22,308 bases of DNA, from assembly GCA_041576975.1 (NCBI GenBank), contig JBFGJY010000041.1:1-22308 (forward strand), given 5' to 3'. Below, piece by piece: positions 1 through 5,565 of this stretch. Origin of the DNA: JBFGJY01 sp041576975. Lineage in GTDB: Bacteria > Pseudomonadota > Gammaproteobacteria > UBA4575. The number at the start of each line of letters is the position of its first letter. The stretch's first letter is position 1. The notes beneath the pieces are model-generated. The model ran no database searches. It saw nothing but the letters and a program-made list of their open reading frames with translations, and was not told the origin of the DNA. Both the position numbers and the translations under genes were made by a program.

Positions 1-385
1 CAATTTCATCTATTTGTGGTTTACATATAGCTTCAAGAAATATTGTATTATTTTCACTATCTGTTAATTCTAAACACATTTTTATGCTTTCTTTTTTATG
101 AATACATTTATTCAATTTAGGTTTAATGATTTGCTGATACTGGTTTTTTCCGAATGTATTTGATATGCATCTGCCATTAAATGATTCGTATTTTTTAGCA
201 ACTAATTGCTTATAATTGTCATTAATATTTAGATAACGATATTTATAATCTATTACTGCAATCAAATCTGGACTTGATTGTGTTATTTCTTTACATAACT
301 GTAATACATTCGTAGAATCTTCAAATGAAACACTTTTAGAGTCTTCGTTTTTTATTACAATCAATTTGTGAATATTTAAAGACAT
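1..385 (-). CDS. PAS-domain sensory protein, N-terminal part (runs off left edge)
   Basis: This open frame begins at an ATG and stays open for 128 codons to the window edge, so the C-terminal output part is unseen. Residues from about 38 on read as a PAS domain of the type common in GGDEF, EAL and histidine kinase proteins: SSPDLIAVIDYKYRYLNIND, then a GRCISNTFG turn, then IIKPKLNKCI. This matches the usual pattern of a D-x-x-Y-R-Y strand, an 'N-x-x-Y' helix and the 'IKP-x-L-x-x-C' segment. No membrane segment is visible, so this part is probably cytoplasmic. No good ribosome binding site is seen, but no earlier start exists before an in-frame stop at 410-412. The channel gene ends only 14 nt upstream, so the two are probably co-transcribed and possibly translationally coupled. 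Whether the output is a cyclase, phosphodiesterase or kinase cannot be told. Confidence 0.75.
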   Translation of the reverse strand, partial: MSLNIHKLIVIKNEDSKSVSFEDSTNVLQLCKEITQSSPDLIAVIDYKYRYLNINDNYKQLVAKKYESFNGRCISNTFGKNQYQQIIKPKLNKCIHKKESIKMCLELTDSENNTIFLEAICKPQIDEI

Positions 386-399
386 AGATAAATAAATAT

Positions 400-1434
400 T
401 TAAACTGCTTTAGCCAAATGTGCGCTACTTTTAAAAAGTCTTGAAGAATTCAATTCTTTACCGCAATGCGGACAATGGTTATTGTGACTAATTTTTATAT
501 TATTTAATTTCTGTTGCTCTTCATTCAGTATTTGCTCAGCTGTATCTTTACTAATTCCTAATTCTTCCCTTAACTTCTCCAAGCTTTCTACTTCTTCTGA
601 AGTTAAAATACCATCTTCATATGCTTGATCGGCTTGATTTGCGTACTTGCTTGAGCGAATGCGCAACTGTTCAGAGAAAGCAGACGCTAAAATAGCAGTA
701 GGTAGCGCAACCATTCCTACACCTAATACCGTAATTAATGCGCCAAATACTTTTCCACCTACAGTTATCGGTGTAACATCTCCATAACCTACAGTTGTTA
801 AGGTTGCAAAAGCCCACCACATCGAAGCTAAAATACTTCCAAATGCTACCGGTTGTGTTCCCCGCTCAAAATAATACATGCCTGTTGCAGCCAATAGCAT
901 TACAACAAGTAAAACAAAAAATGCTGCTCCAAATGCACGAACATTTTCTTTGAATACTTTAATTAATACATCAAATGCTGCCGAATATCTTGTCAATTTT
1001 AATATTCTGAGCAATCGAAATGCGCGCAAGAATCTCATGTCTACATTGCCAAATATGCCGAACATTACAAAATAAAAAGGCAATATGGCGAGTAAATCGA
1101 CTAAGGCCGCTAGTGAAAACATGTAGCGTATTCTTGATTTTAATTTACCACTATTAGTTACTATATTTTTGGGGCTTTCAATGCAAGTCCAGATTCTTAA
1201 TAAGTATTCAATTGTGAAAATTGAAACAGATATGACTTCAAACCAATAAAAGAATAAATAATATTTATTATTTATTACTTGTACAGATTCTAAAACTATG
1301 GCTATTATACTTAGCAATATTAGTGCTATTAGACTTATATCAACAAATCTACTAGCTATATCCCCTTTTGATGCGAGCCCAAGAATTTCATAGATACGCC
1401 TTCTGGATAAAGGCTTTTTATACGCATGTTCCAT
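400..1434 (-). CDS. Voltage-gated potassium channel family protein (six-TM, KvAP-like)
   Basis: The 344-residue protein has the full layout of a voltage-gated K+ channel subunit of the inner membrane. S1 is at about 30-50, S2 at 59-82 and S3 at 105-127. S4 is at 132-150 with basic residues R135, R138, R140, R143, K146 and R149. S5 is at 168-188, the pore helix at 203-213 with selectivity filter TVGYGD at 214-219, and S6 at 228-253. The cytoplasmic tail (255-344) holds an acidic helical region followed by a lone CPHCG knuckle (C321, C324), which is half of a usual zinc ribbon. A ribosome binding site AAGG lies 7 nt before the ATG. A full consensus FliA promoter lies about 140 nt upstream (1572-1598), and a PAS protein follows after 14 nt. 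The family assignment is secure; ion specificity is inferred from the filter, and a role in motility is inference from the promoter. Confidence 0.93.
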   Translation of the reverse strand: MEHAYKKPLSRRRIYEILGLASKGDIASRFVDISLIALILLSIIAIVLESVQVINNKYYLFFYWFEVISVSIFTIEYLLRIWTCIESPKNIVTNSGKLKSRIRYMFSLAALVDLLAILPFYFVMFGIFGNVDMRFLRAFRLLRILKLTRYSAAFDVLIKVFKENVRAFGAAFFVLLVVMLLAATGMYYFERGTQPVAFGSILASMWWAFATLTTVGYGDVTPITVGGKVFGALITVLGVGMVALPTAILASAFSEQLRIRSSKYANQADQAYEDGILTSEEVESLEKLREELGISKDTAEQILNEEQQKLNNIKISHNNHCPHCGKELNSSRLFKSSAHLAKAV

Positions 1435-1533
1435 TGCATAACCTTGTGGCTGTTTTTATGTAATAGCAGTCCATGCAGTTTTATCAAACGTGTGTGATAT
1501 AAAAAATACTAAAATTAAGTCGAGAATTTATAT

Positions 1534-1548
1534 ATAGCCATTGGCTAT
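1534..1548. repeat. Short inverted repeat in the leader of the channel gene
   Basis: ATAGCCA-T-TGGCTAT is a perfect 7-bp inverted repeat around one central base. It sits between the FliA promoter and the channel start codon, so it would lie in the roughly 130-nt untranslated leader. It has no T-run and only two or three G-C pairs, so a terminator is unlikely; an operator or leader hairpin is possible. Confidence 0.4.
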
Positions 1549-1571
1549 TTATGTTTCATAACACTACTAAT

Positions 1572-1598
1572 TTATCGGCCTAATCCAAAACTCCTTTA
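1572..1598 (-). promoter_or_regulatory. Consensus FliA (sigma-28) promoter for the channel gene
   Basis: Read on the minus strand, TAAA (1598-1595) is followed by exactly 15 bases (1594-1580) and then GCCGATAA (1579-1572). All 12 core bases match the flagellar sigma factor consensus TAAA-N15-GCCGATAA. Transcription would begin near 1565 and read into the channel gene with a leader of about 130 nt. The site lies in the intergenic gap between the 62-residue gene and the channel gene, not inside a coding frame. fliA itself lies about 1.1 kb away in the same window. Confidence 0.85.
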
Positions 1599-1636
1599 AG
1601 AATCATAACTTACTGATATAAATGAAATAATTAAAG

Positions 1637-1825
1637 TTAGTCTGGATATTTTTTGCGTGCAATGCCAATATTATTTGAACTTTTTGAGCACGCTTGATAT
1701 GCAGATAAAGAGCAGGAGGCGTCACAGTAAACTTTAAACCTTGGCTTTAAATCCAAAAAACCATCTGAGTGATACAAAGGTTGATTAGAAAGTCTAGCTC
1801 CACACCATGAGCATTTGAAGTACAT
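1637..1825 (-). CDS. Small cysteine-rich (zinc-ribbon-like) protein, 62 residues
   Basis: I do not recognise a named family. The protein has C5-x2-C8 (CSWCG) near the N-terminus and C34-x3-C38 (YCDASC) in the middle, with a further C46. The CxxC...CxxxC spacing is that of a small treble-clef or zinc-ribbon fold, and the segment after the second pair is a likely helix. There is no signal peptide or membrane segment, so it is probably cytoplasmic. The only ribosome-binding candidate is a weak GGGA about 9 nt before the ATG, and it lies inside a perfect 11-bp inverted repeat that ends one base before the start codon, so expression may be controlled there. It is on the same strand as the flagellar genes but separated from them by 165 nt with hairpins. 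The paired cysteines argue for a real gene; short length and weak start leave doubt. Confidence 0.55.
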   Translation of the reverse strand: MYFKCSWCGARLSNQPLYHSDGFLDLKPRFKVYCDASCSLSAYQACSKSSNNIGIARKKYPD

Positions 1826-1859
1826 GTCGATATGTCCCGATATACGTAGACATATCGAC
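1826..1859. promoter_or_regulatory. Perfect 11-bp inverted repeat abutting a start codon (operator or leader hairpin)
   Basis: GTCGATATGTC (1826-1836) and GACATATCGAC (1849-1859) are perfect inverted copies separated by 12 bases. The spacer carries another CGATAT, so the hexamer occurs three times in 34 bases, two direct and one inverted. The repeat touches the ATG of the 62-residue gene (1823-1825). It could be a repressor operator or an RNA hairpin covering the ribosome binding site. No T-run follows on either strand, so it does not look like an intrinsic terminator. Confidence 0.6.
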
Positions 1860-1925
1860 TGAAACGTCTATTACTTTAATTTATACATAAAACACGGATT
1901 TATCATGCCTGTTGAGCACAAAGTA

Positions 1926-1991
1926 CTAATGCTAAATAGGCGTCTAATGCTGTTTGTAGCCTTATTTAAAATCAATAGTTATGTAACTATT
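1926..1991 (-). terminator. Possible end of the flagellar transcript: two weak hairpins and a direct repeat
   Basis: On the minus strand, right after the DUF2802 stop, AATAGTTA-CA-TAACTATT (1991-1974) forms an 8-bp AT-rich hairpin followed by GATTTT. A second stem follows, AAATAAGGC (1967-1959) with GCCTATTT (1941-1934), broken by one bulged A and with a loop of 17. The octamer CTAATGCT occurs twice on the plus strand (1926-1933 and 1944-1951). Neither hairpin has a proper U-run, so this is only a weak terminator candidate; it is the first gap of more than 100 nt after the end of the cluster. Confidence 0.3.
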
Positions 1992-2437
1992 CATGCTGCT
2001 TTGTTATTTGCATGCAATGCTAATATTAGTTCTGCTTCAGATTCTGTTAACGAACACAATGAAATTATCTCTTCTCTAGCATATCCTCGTTGTGCTAAAT
2101 GAACTGCCTGTGAATAAGGAGCATTATTGAAAAGTTTACCTTTTTCAATCTCAGTTGGATGCTCTTTACTATTAATAGCATGATTCAATTCATCATGTTC
2201 TTTTCTTAATGTACCAATCTCTTCATCAATTAAACGGTTAAAGCTTGTGACATCATCAATATCGTTGATTTGTGCATTCTCTAATCTCTTTAACTTGCTA
2301 TTTAAAAGAATAATAGAACCTAATATTCCAAACATAAAAATTGATAATGAAGGTAGATGAAAATTCATAGAGAGTAGTATCCCTATTTCATTTATCAAGT
2401 TTATAAAATAATCATAACTAATATTATATAAATCCAT
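1991..2437 (-). CDS. DUF2802 membrane-anchored protein at the end of the flagellar cluster
   Basis: The 148-residue protein has one hydrophobic segment at about 30-46 (FMFGILGSIILL), a polar coiled-coil-like region at 47-90, and a conserved C-terminal helical block at 108-142 with YSQAVHLAQRGYAREEI and then SLTESEAELILALH. That block is the signature I know as DUF2802 (Y-x-x-A-x-x-L-A-x-x-G ... E-A-E-L-x-x-x-L-H). Genes of this family commonly sit at the end of che/fla clusters in Pseudomonas and relatives; the molecular function is not established to my knowledge. The layout (N-terminal membrane anchor, coiled coil, C-terminal HTH-like end) resembles Bacillus SwrB, which also follows the FliA homologue SigD; that parallel is inference. 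A strong ribosome binding site (AGAGGA) precedes the ATG, and the 57-residue gene ends 19 nt upstream. Confidence 0.8.
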   Translation of the reverse strand: MDLYNISYDYFINLINEIGILLSMNFHLPSLSIFMFGILGSIILLNSKLKRLENAQINDIDDVTSFNRLIDEEIGTLRKEHDELNHAINSKEHPTEIEKGKLFNNAPYSQAVHLAQRGYAREEIISLCSLTESEAELILALHANNKAA

Positions 2438-2456
2438 ATCATCCTCTTGTCATTTT

Positions 2457-2630
2457 TTAAACATATTCATCAATAATCGTATCACCTGGATCTTTATGAA
2501 TATCTTGCTTTGAATCTTGATCTTTATCTTTTTTCTTATCTTGCTGTTTATTTTTATCATTATGATCCTTCTTGATTGGCTGAGACGGCCAGGTTCTTGT
2601 TAATGATCCAATTTTGTTGCTATCAACCAT
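2457..2630 (-). CDS. Small charged protein between fliA and the DUF2802 gene, 57 residues
   Basis: This short frame runs from ATG to TAA with a good ribosome binding site (TAAGG, 7 nt before the ATG). It fills most of the gap between fliA and the DUF2802 gene, ending 19 nt before the next start. The N-terminus reads MVDSNKIGSLTRTWPSQPIK. The centre is a run of K, D and Q residues (about 20-40), probably disordered, and the C-terminus is DPGDTIIDEYV. There is no signal peptide or membrane segment. I recall, without being able to check, that similar short lysine/aspartate-rich proteins ending in an acidic 'DEY' tail occur in gammaproteobacterial flagellar/chemotaxis clusters; no function is known to me. 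Its spacing and ribosome site support a real gene. Confidence 0.65.
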   Translation of the reverse strand: MVDSNKIGSLTRTWPSQPIKKDHNDKNKQQDKKKDKDQDSKQDIHKDPGDTIIDEYV

Positions 2631-2700
2631 CTCAAAACCTTACATCATTTATATTTTCCTCTAAAATCCTTATTAAATTTAATTTAGTCCATTAACATCC

Positions 2701-3435
2701 TTAATTATTTTTTTCGAGCCATTCATTTAGTTTGGCGCGAAGCATAACCAATGCTTTACCATGAATTTGACAAACACGAGATTCACTAACTTCAAGCACA
2801 CTTCCAATTTCTCTTAAATTCATTTCTTCTTCATAATAAAGAGACATTACTAAGCGTTCTCGCTCTGGTAATTCATTAATTGCAGATGTTAGTTCAGCAT
2901 GAAATTTCTCATCAATATATTCTTTATCTGGATTAGAATCTGAGCTCATCTCTATCTTATGATCAAGTGATTCATCACCATCATCGATGCTAAATACTTG
3001 CGCTATAGATGAATTTCTTAAAATTTGATTGTATTCATTGATATCAATACCCATTTCCTGGGCTATTTCAGCATCCGTTGCATTTGATAAAGTTCTATTC
3101 TCTACTTTTTGTATGGCCTCCATCATTTCTCTAGACTTACGATGTACAGATCTTGGAGTCCAATCACCTCTTCTAATTTCATCAAGCATAGCGCCTCGTA
3201 TTCGTATGCCAGCATAGGTTTCAAAACTTGCACCATGTGTAGGATCAAAATTTCTGGATGCTTCTAATAAGCCAACCATGCCCGATTGTATAAGGTCATC
3301 TACTAGCACTGTATCAGGCAAACGGCCTTTCATGTGGTAGGCTATTCGCTTCACCAATGACGCATGCTGTGCCACCACACCCTCTACATCTAAATTTTGG
3401 ATAGCAGCATAGCTTGCAGCACCCGTTCCAGTCAT
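2701..3435 (-). CDS. fliA: Flagellar RNA polymerase sigma factor FliA (sigma-28)
   Basis: The 244-residue protein is of normal length for FliA. Sigma region 2 is at about 20-95 (HASLVKRIAYHMKGRLP, DDLIQSGMVGLLEA, then FETYAGIRIRGAMLDEIR). The FliA-typical DWTPRSVHRK follows, with region 3 at about 100-150. Region 4 is at about 185-240, with ELPERERLVMSLYYEEEMNL and the helix-turn-helix LREIGSVLEVSESRVCQIH. It directs RNA polymerase to late flagellar promoters and is normally held by FlgM until the hook is complete; flgM is not in the window. The start lies 5 nt after the flhG stop, so the two are coupled. A consensus target promoter for it lies at 1572-1598 in this same window. Confidence 0.97.
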   Translation of the reverse strand: MTGTGAASYAAIQNLDVEGVVAQHASLVKRIAYHMKGRLPDTVLVDDLIQSGMVGLLEASRNFDPTHGASFETYAGIRIRGAMLDEIRRGDWTPRSVHRKSREMMEAIQKVENRTLSNATDAEIAQEMGIDINEYNQILRNSSIAQVFSIDDGDESLDHKIEMSSDSNPDKEYIDEKFHAELTSAINELPERERLVMSLYYEEEMNLREIGSVLEVSESRVCQIHGKALVMLRAKLNEWLEKNN

Positions 3436-3440
3436 AGTAT

Positions 3441-4331
3441 TTATACCTTATTTAATTTTTGATTCGATAATTGACGTTCCAGAAATAACTCTACCGCACC
3501 ATTTGCATAAGATGATTTAGGCCAACGATCTATCTGTCTAGCTATACGGGAGAATGCTAATGAGGACCGGCTGCTAGGGTACACATCTAATACAGATTGT
3601 TGTTTCTGTATGGCTTTTTTCATGTATCCATCATGTGGTATATATCCGCAGTGTTGCAGCGTCGCATCTAAAAAGTGATTACTTACCCTATAGAGTTGAT
3701 CGAAAAGCTGTTCCCCGTGTGCACTTGATTCAACCATGTTGGTTAATATGCTAAATTTTTTATTTTGGCCATTTTTGCTGAGTATTTTAATTAATGCATA
3801 GGCATCAGCAATTGATGCAGGTTCATCACAAACCACAACTAAAATGTTGCTCGCCATTTGCGAATATAAGCATACTCCATTACCAATACCTGCTGCAGTA
3901 TCGATAACAAAATAATCAATAGGATTTTTTAACTGGCTGATGGAATCGATAAGTCCTAAATGTTCTTGAGTAGTCAGATCAGCCATTTTACGAGTTCCCG
4001 GGGCCGCAGGAATTATCTGTATACCATGGGGCCCATCAAGAATTACTTCATCTAAACTACACTCTCCTGATAATACATGTTGCAAATTTTTCCATGCACT
4101 TAATCCCAACATTACATCAACATTTGACAGACCAAAATCTGCATCTAGTAGTATTACTTTTCTGTGCAGGTCTGATAGCGCTATCGACAAATTGATAGCT
4201 ACACTAGTCTTTCCCACACCACCTTTACCACCAGTAACAGCAATAAGACTTATTTCATCAATAGTGTTGATCTTTCTCAAAGATGAAGCTTGATCTATGG
4301 GAGTTATATTACAATTTTTGTTTTCAAACAT
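3441..4331 (-). CDS. flhG: Flagellar number regulator FlhG/FleN (MinD-like ATPase)
   Basis: This 296-residue ParA/MinD-type ATPase carries the deviant Walker A GGKGGVGKT at 34-42 with signature lysine K36, the switch I stretch DADFGLSNVDVMLGL, and Walker B YFVIDTAAGIG. Near the N-terminus DQASSLR (13-19) is the FlhG helix known to stimulate the GTPase of FlhF. The protein restricts flagellar number, working opposite FlhF at the pole and, in Pseudomonas and Vibrio, damping the master activator FleQ/FlrA. The start overlaps the flhF stop by 8 nt and fliA follows after 5 nt, the standard flhF-flhG-fliA order. There is no sign of the long C-terminal helix of MinD beyond the usual tail. Confidence 0.95.
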   Translation of the reverse strand: MFENKNCNITPIDQASSLRKINTIDEISLIAVTGGKGGVGKTSVAINLSIALSDLHRKVILLDADFGLSNVDVMLGLSAWKNLQHVLSGECSLDEVILDGPHGIQIIPAAPGTRKMADLTTQEHLGLIDSISQLKNPIDYFVIDTAAGIGNGVCLYSQMASNILVVVCDEPASIADAYALIKILSKNGQNKKFSILTNMVESSAHGEQLFDQLYRVSNHFLDATLQHCGYIPHDGYMKKAIQKQQSVLDVYPSSRSSLAFSRIARQIDRWPKSSYANGAVELFLERQLSNQKLNKV

Positions 4332-5514
4332 TTTCTACTAGCTCGCTATATAGTTCTGTAGGATGAATCGATTCCATATTTCCAAATTTTGCACCTAGCT
4401 TTATTGCTTTATTAACTAAATCATTCTGACTAGGACGTACTATATCTTCAGGCACACGTTGACCAGTTGTCTCATAAGCAACGGGTAGTCCTTGCTCCAT
4501 GAGCACAGTTAAAACACCTCCGATTTGAGATGCTTCGTCTGTTTTACTAATGATCACACCATTTAAAATACTAGGTGTAAATTGATTAATAATTTCTTTT
4601 TGTACACAAAGTTGAGTGCTTGCCGATACCACGAGATATGTGATTAATTCTTTAGACTGTTCAGACAATGTTTTCATTATTTCCTTGACTCTACAATCAC
4701 GTTGGCTTAAACCTGCCGTATCGATCAAAACAAGTTTTTTATCCTTAACAATATTAAGAGCCCTTTGTAACTCAATTCCATTATTTGCTGCTACTACGGG
4801 AACATTTAAAATACTTCCGTAGGTGTTAATTTGATCATGAGCTCCTATTCGATAATGGTCTGTACTAATTAATGCTATATCTCTATTACTATAATTTAAT
4901 GCATATTGTGCAGCTATTTTTGCAATTGTAGTTGTCTTGCCAACACCTGTGGGTCCTACTAGTGCAACTATTCCACCTGATTCAATAACATTTTTTTGCG
5001 TTATTGATATTGAGCGTTCAATAATTTTTCTTATCAATTTCCATGCCGTGTCAAAATTATCAACTTTTTTTACTTTATCTAACAATTTTTTACTTAAATT
5101 AAAACCAAAGCCTGTAATAGATAAATTCTGCAAAAGTTTTCTAGTTATTGAGTTATCATTAATCAGATTGTTCCAGCTAATAATTTCTGTTTGCGATTCA
5201 ATAATACGACGAAGCTGGCTAATTTCTTTCTGAAGTAATGAAGTATCAATATTATTATTTGAGGGCGTTGTTGGATTTATATTTTTATAATCTCGTGATG
5301 GTTTGCTAACTTTATTATTTGTACATTTCTTTTCTATATTATATTTAAACTTACTTTCACTACTCGATACTGCTTCATAATCTGTCGCAGCTACGACTTC
5401 AACTCCTTTTTTGTCTTGCTTAGAAGAGATAATCACTGCATCTTCACCTAGCTCTTCACGAATTTTCTGCAATGCAGTATGCATATTCATTTCGTGAAAT
5501 CTTTTCATGTTCAT
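4324..5514 (-). CDS. flhF: Flagellar biosynthesis SRP-type GTPase FlhF
   Basis: This 396-residue GTPase of the Ffh/FtsY family places the flagellum at the cell pole. The N-terminal B domain begins KRFHEMNMHTALQKIREELG and contains GEDAVIISS. A low-complexity S/N/K-rich linker runs from about 48 to 95, and the NG domain follows: P-loop GPTGVGKTT at 187-195, DHYRIGAHDQI at about 219-229, LIDTAGLSQRD at about 263-273, and ISKTDEASQIGG near 320. It is on the short side for the family because the linker is short. The first ATG has AAAGG about 9 nt upstream; a second in-frame ATG two codons later is possible. It sits 51 nt after flhA and overlaps flhG by 8 nt. Confidence 0.95.
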   Translation of the reverse strand: MNMKRFHEMNMHTALQKIREELGEDAVIISSKQDKKGVEVVAATDYEAVSSSESKFKYNIEKKCTNNKVSKPSRDYKNINPTTPSNNNIDTSLLQKEISQLRRIIESQTEIISWNNLINDNSITRKLLQNLSITGFGFNLSKKLLDKVKKVDNFDTAWKLIRKIIERSISITQKNVIESGGIVALVGPTGVGKTTTIAKIAAQYALNYSNRDIALISTDHYRIGAHDQINTYGSILNVPVVAANNGIELQRALNIVKDKKLVLIDTAGLSQRDCRVKEIMKTLSEQSKELITYLVVSASTQLCVQKEIINQFTPSILNGVIISKTDEASQIGGVLTVLMEQGLPVAYETTGQRVPEDIVRPSQNDLVNKAIKLGAKFGNMESIHPTELYSELVENV

Positions 5515-5565
5515 TGTTTACACCTTTAAAATACTCTTAACTACTTTAATAATGTCACACATCAA

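Noticed and set aside
1534..1548. Palindrome ATAGCCATTGGCTAT as an intrinsic terminator
   Set aside because: Stem is short with few G-C pairs, there is no T-run, and it lies between a promoter and its gene.
1905..2102. Plus-strand frame of 65 codons near 1905
   Set aside because: It lies opposite the end of the DUF2802 gene, has no ribosome binding site and no recognisable sequence.
4603..4629. FliA-like site on the plus strand (TACA-N15-GCCGATAC) inside flhF
   Set aside because: It matches 10 of 12 core bases but is antisense within a conserved GTPase-coding region and precedes no gene on that strand. Intragenic FliA sites are known in E. coli, so it is not impossible.
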